From positions 62,001 through 126,000 of the forward strand of contig JBAWVS010000001.1 of assembly GCA_037147175.1 (NCBI GenBank): DNA of 64,000 nucleotides, written 5' to 3'. Made by a program: the position numbers and the translations under genes. Each line of letters opens with the position of its first letter. The first letter of the stretch is position 1. The notes under the pieces are model-generated. The model was not told where the DNA came from. It saw only the letters and a list, made by a program, of their open reading frames with translations, and searched no databases. Below are positions 1 through 7,966 of the stretch, piece by piece. The stretch comes from a bacterium (GTDB lineage Bacteria; Cyanobacteriota; Vampirovibrionia; Gastranaerophilales; UBA9971).

Positions 1-706
1 GTACTTGTGCAAGACCGGCAGAACCGCAAGGAAGAAGGTTATAGTTTGATTTTTCAATAGCGAGGGCTATTTGTTCCATATCTGTTGTAGAAACGGCATC
101 AACAACAATGAGTTTTTTCCCTTCTTTGACAAGCCTGTTAAGTTCTAACAGCACGGGACCTGCACCTTTCATAACCGTTATTAGCTGAATATGACCGATG
201 ATTTCATCATTATCCGCCTGTTGTTTTAAAAGAGTCGGTATATGCGACTGAAATATAGGAGAATGCGGATCTCTGGCAACTTCAGTTCTTTCAAGAGGAA
301 CCCCTTTTAAAAGATGATAACCTCCTACGGTTGTTCTTCCTTCAGCGGGGAAAGCAGGAACTATAACAGCAGCATCGCCTTTCATTGTGTTTAACACAGC
401 CAAAGTTTCTTTTGCCACATTACCTCTTAATGTTGAATCTATTTTTTTATAGATATATTCTGCATTAAAATTATTTATAAGTTTTTGAGTTGCATCAGTA
501 ACTACTTCACAAGCTTCTTTGGCAGGTTTATTTCTTGTTTCAGTACTTATAGACCATGCCTGAGTGTTGGATTTTCCTGAAGGTTCTATAGTGTAATCAA
601 GCAAAATCTGGATATTACAGCCTTTTAAGTGAAATTGCAAAGCAGTATCATTTGCACCGGTTAAATCATCGGCAATTATACCGATAGTTTTACTTTTTAA
701 AGTCAA
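1..706 (-). CDS. DUF1537 four-carbon acid sugar kinase, partial (N-terminal 235 residues)
   Basis: The reading frame is open from position 706 to the left edge, so the C-terminal ATP-binding half is missing. The start is a TTG (rc of 704-706) preceded by AAGGAG at good spacing; no ATG fits better. The N-terminus reads GIIADDLTGANDTAL, the family signature with the substrate-binding acidic residues, and further on comes KKIDSTLRGN, the second conserved motif of the DUF1537 (OtnK/DtnK) family. Known members phosphorylate D-threonate, D-erythronate or related four-carbon acid sugars, usually followed by a PdxA2-type dehydrogenase. The substrate here cannot be told. It lies 20 bp downstream of ssb on the same strand, so the two are probably cotranscribed, although no functional link is evident. 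Confidence 0.85.
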   Translation of the reverse strand, partial: MTLKSKTIGIIADDLTGANDTALQFHLKGCNIQILLDYTIEPSGKSNTQAWSISTETRNKPAKEACEVVTDATQKLINNFNAEYIYKKIDSTLRGNVAKETLAVLNTMKGDAAVIVPAFPAEGRTTVGGYHLLKGVPLERTEVARDPHSPIFQSHIPTLLKQQADNDEIIGHIQLITVMKGAGPVLLELNRLVKEGKKLIVVDAVSTTDMEQIALAIEKSNYNLLPCGSAGLAQV

Positions 707-726
707 TTATTTTCTCCTTAATAGAA

Positions 727-1062
727 TTATTCATTCACAAAGGATGATTCGCCCTTGCCACCAAGAAGACGCAGATTGGTACCTCTTACAAAGTATCTTT
801 CTCTTTTGTTTCCTTCGTTATCTGTCCATCCGCTTACGTCAAGACGACCTTCTATTGCAACAAGACGACCTTTTTTAACATATTCACCGGCTATTTCAGC
901 GCTTTTATCCCATAATTCTATGTTAAACCAGTCAGTTTTATCGCCTTCTTTGGTCCATCTGTTTACGGCAACAGAAAAAGCAGTTTTAACTTTACCGGAT
1001 TCAAAATATTTCATTTCCGGATCTTGACCGACTCTCCCTACAAGAACAACAGAATTTATCAT
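727..1062 (-). CDS. ssb: single-stranded DNA-binding protein
   Basis: A 111-residue OB-fold protein. It opens MINSVVLVGRVGQDPE and carries the typical SSB blocks: FSVAVNRW, DWFNIELW, AEYVKKGRLVAIEGRL-like strand and the GWTDNEGNKRE hairpin. It would coat ssDNA as a tetramer in replication and repair. It is shorter than the E. coli protein (178 residues): it stops right after the OB fold (ending SSFVNE) and lacks the acidic DDDIPF-type tail that recruits partners. Short tail-less SSBs are common in Cyanobacteria and relatives, and a second, tailed SSB may exist elsewhere. The start is ATG with GAGGATAT just upstream. The kinase gene follows after 20 bp. Confidence 0.93.
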   Translation of the reverse strand: MINSVVLVGRVGQDPEMKYFESGKVKTAFSVAVNRWTKEGDKTDWFNIELWDKSAEIAGEYVKKGRLVAIEGRLDVSGWTDNEGNKRERYFVRGTNLRLLGGKGESSFVNE

Positions 1063-1271
1063 ATAATATCCTCTTTTTTTGGACTTTATTTTTCAACACT
1101 AACCATTAATCGATTACATTATACCAAAAACAAAAATAATAAAATTGCATGTGAATTATCTTCATTGTATTGTCATTGCGTAGAATAAAACATACTGTCT
1201 TCGCGAACTTGTTTCTGTAGGACAAAGGAAAATTATAAATAAAAAAAGTATAAAAATATAAGGAAATAAAC

Positions 1272-2075
1272 ATGACAAACAAAATCAAAGTAGCGGTAAG
1301 CGGTGCTTGCGGAAAAATGGGTCAGGCAGTCATAAAAGCAGTTAATGCAGAGGCTGATTTGGAGCTTGTTTCGGCTATAGATGTTATAAATACAGGAAAA
1401 GACATCGGTGAAATTGTCGAAAATAAAACCTGCGGGGTTTTAATAGAAAATTCCCTTGAGCATGCTTTAAAAACAAAAAAAATTGATGTTGTTGTTGACT
1501 TTACAAATCCTGATCTGGTGTTTGAAAACTCAAAACTGATTCTTGAAAACGGCGCAAGACCTGTAATTGGCACAACAGGACTTACTGTAAGCCAGCTTGA
1601 AGAACTTAAAAAATTGTCTGAACAGAAAGAATTGGGGGCTTTAGTTGCACCAAATTTTGCAGTAGGTGCAGTTTTAATGATGATGTTTTCTCAGAAAGCT
1701 TCAAAATATTTTTCTAACGCAGAAATTATCGAACTTCATCACAATAACAAAAAAGATGCTCCGTCAGGAACTGCAATAAAAACAGCCCAACTTATGACGC
1801 AGGAACGTGCTGAATTCGGAAAAGATAATTGCCCTGAAGTTGAAACCTACAAAGGTTCACGAGGAGGAGTTACAGAATCAAATATTCATATTCACAGTGT
1901 GAGGCTTCCCGGATTTATTGCACATCAGGAAGTTATTTTCGGCTCGGCAGGACAGGCTTTTACACTCAGACATGATTCTTTTGACAGAATTAGTTTCATG
2001 CCGGGCGTTGTGCTTGGTATCAGGCATGTTGTGAATAACAAAGATTTTGTTTACGGACTTGAAAATATTCTTTAG
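1272..2075 (+). CDS. dapB: 4-hydroxy-tetrahydrodipicolinate reductase
   Basis: A 267-residue NAD(P)H-dependent reductase of the lysine/diaminopimelate pathway, cytosolic. The N-terminal Rossmann motif is VAVSGACGKMGQAV (family GxxGxMG). The middle holds VDFTNP and GTTGL, and the catalytic/substrate region is ELHHNNKKDAPSGTA (family HHxxKxDAPSGT). After this comes RGGVTESNIHIHSVRLPG and the family pattern for binding HTPA. Length is normal. An AAGGA lies 6 bp before the ATG. It is the first of three + strand dap-pathway genes here (dapB, asd, dapA), but the minus-strand gene at 2083-2655 lies between it and asd, so they are not one operon. Confidence 0.96.
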   Translation: MTNKIKVAVSGACGKMGQAVIKAVNAEADLELVSAIDVINTGKDIGEIVENKTCGVLIENSLEHALKTKKIDVVVDFTNPDLVFENSKLILENGARPVIGTTGLTVSQLEELKKLSEQKELGALVAPNFAVGAVLMMMFSQKASKYFSNAEIIELHHNNKKDAPSGTAIKTAQLMTQERAEFGKDNCPEVETYKGSRGGVTESNIHIHSVRLPGFIAHQEVIFGSAGQAFTLRHDSFDRISFMPGVVLGIRHVVNNKDFVYGLENIL

Positions 2076-2082
2076 ACAAAAT

Positions 2083-2655
2083 TTATTTGATTGATTCTTT
2101 TTGTTTTTCTTGAGGTGCCTTTACTGAAACGCTTTTGGTGAAATAATTGACAACAGCCATTAATCCTCCGCCAATTACAGCTCCTCCAACTATTCTTGAA
2201 ACATGCTTGAGAAGTGTGGCTTTTTTTAAAAATTGATGTCCTGTTGATAATAATGCCCCGGTAATGATTCCAATACCAATACCAATACGGTTGTGACGGT
2301 TGTTTGCGAGTTTTCTTTGTTTCAAAGCTTCTTCTTTAGTTTGTTCTGGAATCACAGGCGGCAGTTCAGCCTCTACATTATCTTCTTTGGGACTTTCTTG
2401 AATAACTGTCTGCGGTTCTAAGTTAACAATATCTTCTTTAGGAGGTTCTGGAACAACCGGCGGTTCTTCTGCCTTTACTTCTTCTTTGGGGGATTCAGGA
2501 ATAACTTGTGATTGCTTTGACTTTACAAAAGCATCTTTTATTTGTTCTTCAAAATCTTTTGGTTGCGATGCTTCAGTGTTTTCTTTTTCTGCCGCAAATC
2601 CTACCCTGTTTAAATTTGCTGCTCTATTCTGCAAAAATTGTATTGATGAAACCAT
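2083..2655 (-). CDS. hypothetical protein with four Pro/Glu-rich repeats and two C-terminal hydrophobic segments
   Basis: No function recognised. The protein has 190 residues. The N-terminus (MVSSIQFLQNRAANLNRVGFA) is of a type often seen in Melainabacteria small proteins. Residues about 50-115 contain four imperfect 16-20 residue repeats with the core (V/I)IPE-PKE(E/D), rich in Pro, Glu and Lys and probably extended. Then comes a basic stretch (KQRKLANNRHNR) and two glycine-rich hydrophobic segments (GIGIGIITGALLSTG and IVGGAVIGGGLMAVVNYF), likely membrane hairpins. It is convergent with dapB (7 bp between stops). The upstream region at 2728-2775 carries a direct-repeat element also found before the small gene at 9043-9417. 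The start has AAGGGGAAAG upstream. Confidence 0.7.
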   Translation of the reverse strand: MVSSIQFLQNRAANLNRVGFAAEKENTEASQPKDFEEQIKDAFVKSKQSQVIPESPKEEVKAEEPPVVPEPPKEDIVNLEPQTVIQESPKEDNVEAELPPVIPEQTKEEALKQRKLANNRHNRIGIGIGIITGALLSTGHQFLKKATLLKHVSRIVGGAVIGGGLMAVVNYFTKSVSVKAPQEKQKESIK

Positions 2656-2727
2656 AAATTCTTTCCCCTTTTTGTCTTATTAAAGTAAGTTAACATCTAA
2701 AAGTTTAAAAACAAAACCTGAAAAATA

Positions 2728-2775
2728 ATTGACGCTTTTATCCACATGCTTTTACAAAACTTTACAAAAAATTTC
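2728..2775 (-). promoter_or_regulatory. shared upstream element, copy 1 (TTTGTAAAG direct repeat)
   Basis: Read on the minus strand this is TTTTTTGTAAAGTTTTGTAA, then a spacer, then TGGATAAAA. It sits 73 bp before the 2655 start. The same arrangement lies 72 bp before the 9417 start and, less completely, before the small RNAs at 16.6 kb. Equal spacing and orientation suggest a shared promoter or activator site. The opposite strand also has a weak TTGACG/TTACAA pair (2729-2757) that could serve asd. Confidence 0.4.
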
Positions 2776-2790
2776 TCTGAACTTGTTGTT

Positions 2791-2796
2791 TATAAT
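2791..2796 (+). promoter_or_regulatory. putative -10 box for asd
   Basis: A perfect TATAAT 41 bp before the asd start codon in a very AT-rich gap. No convincing -35 box is seen at 16-18 bp, so this rests on one hexamer only. Confidence 0.3.
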
Positions 2797-2837
2797 AAAC
2801 TTAGTATCATGTAATAAAATTAGAGGCGCAAAGAAAA

Positions 2838-3857
2838 ATGACTGAAGTAAATATTGCAATATTGGGAGCAACGGGAGTTGTAGGAGGAGAAATCCTTAAA
2901 ATTCTTGAAGAAAGAAGTTTTCCGTATACAGGAATAAAATTTCTTGCAAGTGCAAGAAGCGCAGGAAAAGAAATTGAATTTAAAGGAAAAAAATATACTA
3001 TAGAAGAAGCAAGACCGGAAGCTTTCGAAGGAATAGATATAGTGCTTGCTTCGGCAGGAGCTTCTACAAGCAAAGCTTTAGCGAATGAAATAGTTAAAAG
3101 AGGGGCTATACTTGTTGATAATTCAAGTGCTTTCAGGATGGACAAAGATGTTCCTCTTGTTATTGCAGGGGTTAACGATGAAGATTTAAGGCTCAACAAA
3201 GGTATAGTAGCTAATCCAAACTGCTCTACTTCTCAATTAATGCTTGTATTAAAACCTCTTCACGATTATGCAAAAATCAAACGTCTTATAGTAAGCACCT
3301 ATCAATCAGTCAGCGGCGGCGGTAAAGAAGCCATTGACGACCTTTATGAAGGTACAAAAGCGGCTATAAACGAAGAGCAATATAACTATAAAAAATTCAT
3401 AACAAAGCCAATCGCCTTTAATTTAATTCCGCAAATAGATGTTTTTTGCGAAAACGGCTACACAAAAGAAGAAATGAAAGTATCGGAAGAAACAAAAAAA
3501 ATTCTTCACCTTGCTGATGATACCCCTATTTCTTGTACAGCCGTTAGAGTACCGGTATTTATAAGCCATAGTGAAGCTGTAAGTGTTGAATTTGAAACAG
3601 AAATCACTCCTGAAAAAGCAACAGAACTTCTATCAAATGCTTATGGTGTTACAGTTATAGATAATCCTGCAAGATCAGAGTATCCTACCCCTCTGGAAGC
3701 CGCAGGGAAAGACCCGGTTTATGTAGGAAGAATAAGAAAAGAACTTGCTCTTGATAACGGGCTTGCTTTATGGGTTGTTGCCGATAATTTGAGAATCGGT
3801 GCAGCTCTAAACACAGTAAGACTTGCTGAAAAACTTGTAGAAATGAATTTACTTTAG
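2838..3857 (+). CDS. asd: aspartate-semialdehyde dehydrogenase
   Basis: A 339-residue NADPH-dependent enzyme making aspartate semialdehyde from aspartyl phosphate, the branch point to lysine/DAP, threonine and methionine. The N-terminus NIAILGATGVVGGEIL is the Rossmann GATGxVG motif. NSSAFRMDKDVPLVI is the substrate/phosphate region, and VANPNCSTSQL contains the catalytic cysteine. STYQSVSGGGKEA and the R/H region RVPVFISHSEAV (active-site His) follow. Length is typical of the Gram-positive/cyanobacterial class. It lies between dapB and dapA, all + strand. The start has GAGG 14 bp upstream, a loose ribosome-binding site. Confidence 0.96.
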   Translation: MTEVNIAILGATGVVGGEILKILEERSFPYTGIKFLASARSAGKEIEFKGKKYTIEEARPEAFEGIDIVLASAGASTSKALANEIVKRGAILVDNSSAFRMDKDVPLVIAGVNDEDLRLNKGIVANPNCSTSQLMLVLKPLHDYAKIKRLIVSTYQSVSGGGKEAIDDLYEGTKAAINEEQYNYKKFITKPIAFNLIPQIDVFCENGYTKEEMKVSEETKKILHLADDTPISCTAVRVPVFISHSEAVSVEFETEITPEKATELLSNAYGVTVIDNPARSEYPTPLEAAGKDPVYVGRIRKELALDNGLALWVVADNLRIGAALNTVRLAEKLVEMNLL

Positions 3858-3859
3858 GC

Positions 3860-3912
3860 AACTATAGATTGCCACTTCAGAGCTAAAACTCTTCCTCGCA
3901 ATGACAATAAAA
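3860..3912. repeat. fragment of the dispersed MITE-like repeat
   Basis: Between asd and dapA, the stretch TAGATTGCC...CTTCCTCGCAATGAC resembles the right half of the full copies at 44606-44740 and 45531-45663. Terminal repeats are not present, so it is a partial relic. Confidence 0.5.
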
Positions 3913-3934
3913 TGATAAAAAAGGAGAAATTAGT

Positions 3935-4819
3935 ATGCGCATAAACGTAGGTGAAGTAGTTACCGCAATGGTGACCCCGTTTAATGAAAATTTTGAAGTA
4001 GATTATAATACAGTTGAAAAACTGGCAGATTATCTTATAAATAATGGTTCTGATGCTATTCTTGTGGCAGGAACAACAGGAGAATCACCAACTTTAACCC
4101 ATGAAGAAGAACTCGAAATTTTAAAAGTCGTAAAAAATGTTGTAGGAAACAAAGCCAAAGTTGTAATGGGTGCAGGTTCAAACAGCACAAAAACAGCTGT
4201 TGAAACTTCTACAAAGGTTGAAAAAGCAGGAGCTGACGCAATTTTATCGGTTGTTCCTTATTACAATAAACCTTCTCAAGCAGGTTTGTTAGAGCATTTC
4301 GGGCAAATTGCAAAAGCGACAAGCCTTCCGATAATTTTGTATAATATCCCCGGAAGAACAGGCATAAACATGGAGCCTGAAACAATTTCGAAACTTGCGC
4401 AAAACCATAAAAATATTGCGGCAGTGAAACAGAGCAATCCTAATATTGATCTGGTTACCGAAATCAGAATACAAACGCCTGATGATTTTGTTATTTATAG
4501 CGGGGATGACAGTTTAACTCTTCCGATGTTAGCAATTGGAGCTTACGGAGTGATTAGTGTTGCTTCTCATATCATTGGAAAAGATATTAAGCAAATAATT
4601 ACCGAATTTAAATCAGGAAATATTGCAAAAGCAAAAGAAATTCATTTAAAATCATATCCAATGTTCAAAGCAATATTCACTTCCCCCAATCCTATTCCTG
4701 TAAAAGCCGTGTTAGCAAAACAAGGACTTCTTGAAGAAACTGTAAGATCACCTCTTGTTAAACTTACAGCTTCTGAAAAGGAAAAACTTTATAATTCAAT
4801 TGCTGCTTATAGCATTTAA
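3935..4819 (+). CDS. dapA: 4-hydroxy-tetrahydrodipicolinate synthase
   Basis: A 294-residue (beta/alpha)8 aldolase condensing pyruvate with aspartate semialdehyde; it uses the product of the upstream asd. The N-terminus has VTAMVTPFNENFEVDY. GTTGESPTLTHEE carries the family threonine pair of the catalytic triad. VVPYYNKPSQAGL holds the catalytic tyrosine, and PIILYNIPGRTGINM the second Tyr and the Arg that binds the semialdehyde. AAVKQSNPN contains the Schiff-base lysine, and YSGDDSLTLPMLAIGAYGVIS is the C-terminal loop. An AAGGAG lies 9 bp before the ATG. A strong terminator follows at 4839-4867. Confidence 0.97.
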   Translation: MRINVGEVVTAMVTPFNENFEVDYNTVEKLADYLINNGSDAILVAGTTGESPTLTHEEELEILKVVKNVVGNKAKVVMGAGSNSTKTAVETSTKVEKAGADAILSVVPYYNKPSQAGLLEHFGQIAKATSLPIILYNIPGRTGINMEPETISKLAQNHKNIAAVKQSNPNIDLVTEIRIQTPDDFVIYSGDDSLTLPMLAIGAYGVISVASHIIGKDIKQIITEFKSGNIAKAKEIHLKSYPMFKAIFTSPNPIPVKAVLAKQGLLEETVRSPLVKLTASEKEKLYNSIAAYSI

Positions 4820-4838
4820 TCAAATAAATAATATTCTT

Positions 4839-4867
4839 AAAAAGCCGACATTTATTGTCGGCTTTTT
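4839..4867 (+). terminator. rho-independent terminator of dapA
   Basis: AAAGCCGACA (4841-4850), loop TTTAT, TGTCGGCTTT, then a T run. This is a perfect 10-bp stem 20 bp after the dapA stop. Confidence 0.9.
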
Positions 4868-4943
4868 GTCTTAGCAGAGAAAGCGTTGCAGCGTCTAATA
4901 AAATACTTGGTGATTTATCAAGTAAATAATTTTGATAAAAATA

Positions 4944-4976
4944 AAGAAACAGGGCGGTAACACCGCCCTGTTTCTT
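4944..4976 (-). terminator. rho-independent terminator of glnA
   Basis: The arms AAGAAACAGGGCGG (4944-4957) and CCGCCCTGTTTCTT (4963-4976) form a perfect 14-bp stem with a 5-nt loop, followed by T-rich sequence on the minus strand. It lies 17 bp beyond the glnA stop. Confidence 0.9.
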
Positions 4977-4992
4977 GTTATAGAACTAATTT

Positions 4993-6354
4993 CTAGTATT
5001 TTTCTAAATAAGCATCGATTTCCCATGGGCTTACAGCAGTTCTGTAAGAATCCCATTCTCTTCTCTTGGCTGAAATAAATTCATTAAAAATGTGTTCTCC
5101 AAGAGCTTCTTTAGCAACTGTGCTTTTTTCAACCAAATCAAGAGCTTCTTCTAAACTGCCGGGTAAAGAATCTATTCTTAATTTTTTTCTTTCTTTTTCG
5201 GTCAAGTGGTAGATGTTTGTTTCAGCAGGAGCCGGCGGATCAATTTTGTTTTGAATACCGTCTAAAGCGGCAGTTAAAATCGCAGCAAATGCCATATATG
5301 GGTTGCAGCTTGGATCCGGTGATCTTAACTCAACTCTTGTAGCAGGACCGCGTTTTGCAGGGACTCTTAATAAAGCGCTTCTATTAGCAGCTGACCATGC
5401 AAGATAAACAGGTGCTTCGTACCCTGGAACTAAACGTTTGTAACTATTAACCGTAGGGTTAGTAATAGCAGCAATACCTCTAATGTTTCTAAGAACTCCA
5501 CCAATTGCCCAGAGAGCTTCCTGGCTAAGTTGATATGGTTTTGACTCATCAAGGAACGCATTTTTGCCGTCTTTATTAAGAGAGAAGTTGCAATGCATAC
5601 CTGAACCGTTAACACCAAAGATTGGTTTTGGCATGAATGTTGCATGTAAGCCGTATTTAGCCGCGATTGATTTGACAGCAACTTTGAAAGTTACAACATT
5701 ATCAGCAGTTGTTAAAGCATCACCATATTTAAAATCAATTTCGTGCTGACCTTCAGCAACTTCGTGGTGGCTTGCTTCAATATCAAAGCCCATTTTTTGA
5801 AGGGTGGTAACCATCTCAGCTCTAAGATCTTCTCCGAGATCATCAGGACCGACATCATAATAACCTGCAGCATCATGAGCTACAGCAGTAGGTCTTCCAT
5901 TTTCATCTTTTTTGAAAAGGAAAAATTCGCATTCAGGTCCAAAATTAATTGTATAACCAAGTTTTCTTGCTTCTTCAAGAACTTTTTTCAGGTTTGTTCT
6001 TGGACAGCCTTCAAAAGGTGTTCCATCAGGATTATAAATATCACAAATCAATCTTGCAACATTTGAAGCCTCTTTGCCTCTCCAAGGAAGAATACAGAAG
6101 GTTTTTCTGTCCGGATAGAAATACATATCTGATGTTTCAATGCTTCTGAAACCTTTAATTGAAGATCCGTCAAGCATAATTTCGTTATTGAGAATCTTAT
6201 CAATCTGTTCTGCGGGAACAGCCATGTTTTTAACCTGACCGTTAATATCAACAAACTGTAGTCTGATAAACTTAACGTTGTTTTCTGTTATCAATGATTT
6301 GATTTCTTCTTTTGATAACTCTTGTCCTCTTGGTATAAATGCTGAATTCACCAT
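4993..6354 (-). CDS. glnA: glutamine synthetase, type I-alpha
   Basis: A 453-residue cytosolic enzyme making glutamine from glutamate, ammonia and ATP; active as a dodecamer. The beta-grasp domain has VDINGQVKNMAVP and MLDGSSIKGF. GPECEFFLF provides metal ligands, HHEVAEGQHEIDF the substrate and metal loop, and NGSGMHCNFSL the Mg/glutamate loop. NPTVNSYKRLVPGYEAP and RSPDPSCNPY follow. The length and the C-terminus ending WEIDAYLEKY match GSI-alpha (Bacillus-like) rather than the GSI-beta type of most cyanobacteria; the 25-residue insertion is absent and the adenylylation tyrosine context is not recognisable. So control by feedback or a repressor is more likely than by adenylylation. GGAGG lies 6 bp before the ATG. 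Confidence 0.96.
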   Translation of the reverse strand: MVNSAFIPRGQELSKEEIKSLITENNVKFIRLQFVDINGQVKNMAVPAEQIDKILNNEIMLDGSSIKGFRSIETSDMYFYPDRKTFCILPWRGKEASNVARLICDIYNPDGTPFEGCPRTNLKKVLEEARKLGYTINFGPECEFFLFKKDENGRPTAVAHDAAGYYDVGPDDLGEDLRAEMVTTLQKMGFDIEASHHEVAEGQHEIDFKYGDALTTADNVVTFKVAVKSIAAKYGLHATFMPKPIFGVNGSGMHCNFSLNKDGKNAFLDESKPYQLSQEALWAIGGVLRNIRGIAAITNPTVNSYKRLVPGYEAPVYLAWSAANRSALLRVPAKRGPATRVELRSPDPSCNPYMAFAAILTAALDGIQNKIDPPAPAETNIYHLTEKERKKLRIDSLPGSLEEALDLVEKSTVAKEALGEHIFNEFISAKRREWDSYRTAVSPWEIDAYLEKY

Positions 6355-6694
6355 ATTTGCCTCCTTAACATGTTTTAATCTAAGCTTTTGAGCTTATATT
6401 ACTATTTAAACAAAAATATTTCAAATTATTTAATCTGTTTTAATAAATACATACATACCATATATGTTTATATAACATTAATTACTGGTCAAGTACTGAT
6501 ATAATTTGGTAATATCGGAAATTAATCAATATTTTAGTTTTTTTCTAAAAATACATTAAAAACCATGTTTTTTTGAGTCAAAAAACAAATTTGCCTTTAA
6601 TAAATCTGTTTTTTGACTTTTTTAAACTATTAATTTGGTTTTTAGAAGTTTAAAATTAATTTAAAAAACCTTAACATTTCTTTTTAAACCTTTT
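6355..6694. other. 340-bp AT-rich gap holding the glnA control region
   Basis: Upstream of glnA (minus strand). A TTGACC is readable at 6487-6492 (rc), about 130 bp before the start, without a clear -10 at standard spacing. I saw no convincing NtcA-type GTA-N8-TAC site. At 6576-6590 and 6604-6618 lies an imperfect 15-bp inverted repeat (AGTCAAAAAACA / TGTTTTTTGACT) with a T run on the + side. It may be a weak terminator behind the crotonase gene. Confidence 0.4.
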
Positions 6695-7456
6695 TTAACA
6701 GTCTTTCCAAACAGGAACTCGCTTTTCAATGAAGCTGTTTGTTCCTTCGGCGTAGTCATGAAGTTTTAGCAGTTCCTCGAGGAAGACTTTTTCTGCAAAT
6801 TCGATTTTTTCCTTTAAACCGGCATAATTGATTTTTTTATAAGTATTAAGGGTTGTTCTTATTACGCTTGAGCTGTTTTGGATTATGGAATTTATAAATT
6901 CATCAGTTTTTTTGTCGAATTCTTCTTCTGAAAAAACATGATTAACAAGTCCTGCGGCTAGAGCGTCTTTAGATAACAGTTTTTCTCCCGTTAAAATAAG
7001 CTCCAGTGCTTTTTTGTTCCCTGTTAAATAAGTCAAATGAGTTATTGATAAAGGAGGAAAGCAGGCAAGTTTAATTTCAGGCTGAGCAAAAAAAGCATTT
7101 TCTGAAGCGAGAACAAAGTCGCAAAATAAAGCAAATTCGCTTCCTCCTCCAAAACAACCTGATTTTACAAGTGCCAGCGTTGGTATTTCCAAATCTATCA
7201 TGGTAAAAATCAACTTATGAAAGGCTTTAATTAATTCGGGAGCTTTTTCAGGCAAATGATCCGCTATATCGACTCCTGCTGAAAATATTTGTTGGTCGGA
7301 CTCAAAAATAATCATTCGTAATGTTTTCTGATTTTTCAATTCTTGTAAGGTTTTATCAAGAAAAATCAGGTCTTCAATGCTGAAAATATTTAACGGAGGC
7401 TTTGAAAAAGTTATTTTTGCCCAAGAATCAGTTATTTTTATATTAATATTGTTCAT
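6695..7456 (-). CDS. crotonase-family enzyme, like cyclohexa-1,5-dienecarbonyl-CoA hydratase
   Basis: A 253-residue enoyl-CoA hydratase/isomerase fold. The opening is like that of the Dch family (ITFSKPPLNIFSIEDL), with the oxyanion-hole segments QQIFSAGVDIADHLPE and KSGCFGGGSEFALFCDFVLA, then FAQPEIKLACFPP. The pattern SAGVDIxDHLPE...QPEIKLxxFPP is what I associate with the cyclohexadienoyl-CoA hydratase group of the benzoyl-CoA pathway, though similarity by eye does not fix the substrate. The hemerythrin gene ends 11 bp upstream, and a second crotonase lies beyond it, so the three probably form one unit. No benzoyl-CoA reductase genes are in the window. A generic enoyl-CoA hydratase is the fallback. 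Confidence 0.75.
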   Translation of the reverse strand: MNNINIKITDSWAKITFSKPPLNIFSIEDLIFLDKTLQELKNQKTLRMIIFESDQQIFSAGVDIADHLPEKAPELIKAFHKLIFTMIDLEIPTLALVKSGCFGGGSEFALFCDFVLASENAFFAQPEIKLACFPPLSITHLTYLTGNKKALELILTGEKLLSKDALAAGLVNHVFSEEEFDKKTDEFINSIIQNSSSVIRTTLNTYKKINYAGLKEKIEFAEKVFLEELLKLHDYAEGTNSFIEKRVPVWKDC

Positions 7457-7466
7457 TTCTTAAATT

Positions 7467-7898
7467 CTAGTCTTTTTTTACCTGCTTGGAATTCATTTTT
7501 TTTTCAAGAATAAATTCGGCAAGAATTTTGTCTTCACCAAGAACGTGCTTTCTTATCCAATCTATGAGCTGTACGTTAAAATCAAGATTGAAATCGGATG
7601 AAAAGCCTTCTTTTTTAAACAATTTTTCGAGTTTCAAATAATCTTCCGCAAAAGCTGCATGGTCATTCAAATGCTGTTCATAATGAGGATAATTAAGCTT
7701 AAGCATGCAATTTTCTTCTGTTGCGAAGTGTTCATTTATGTAATGTTTAATATACTCAAATGTTTCTAGAAGTTTCTCAGTATCTATCCCTTTTAAATAA
7801 GACTCATGAAGTGTTTTTATTCTGGAGATAAGTTCCATGTGCTGAGTATCTATTTCTTCGACTTCCGTAAGAAGTTCTTCAGGAAAATCATTAAGCAT
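7467..7898 (-). CDS. bacteriohemerythrin
   Basis: A 143-residue four-helix diiron protein. The iron ligands are all readable: DTQHMEL (His), HFATEE (His and Glu four apart), HYEQHLNDH (His pair and a further His) and HVLGED (His and Asp). These proteins bind oxygen reversibly and store, deliver or sense O2; related domains also act in oxygen taxis. No fused signalling domain is present. It sits between two crotonase genes on the same strand (11 bp before the downstream one), which may mean an oxygen-sensitive or oxygen-buffered pathway, but that is inference only. Confidence 0.88.
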   Translation of the reverse strand: MLNDFPEELLTEVEEIDTQHMELISRIKTLHESYLKGIDTEKLLETFEYIKHYINEHFATEENCMLKLNYPHYEQHLNDHAAFAEDYLKLEKLFKKEGFSSDFNLDFNVQLIDWIRKHVLGEDKILAEFILEKKMNSKQVKKD

Positions 7899-7966
7899 AA
7901 AAAATCCTTTTCATATATATTTAGTTATGATAACGCAGAGTCTTTTTATAAAAAACCTTTTAATAC

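Noticed and set aside
755-1027. Plus-strand frame across ssb
   Set aside because: It is the complement of a clear SSB gene and has no family features.
1160-1210. Another copy of the MITE-like repeat near TGTCATTGCG
   Set aside because: Only about ten bases match, with no ends or second half.
6355-6694. NtcA-type binding site before glnA
   Set aside because: No GTA-N8-TAC was found at a sensible place; only partial half sites.
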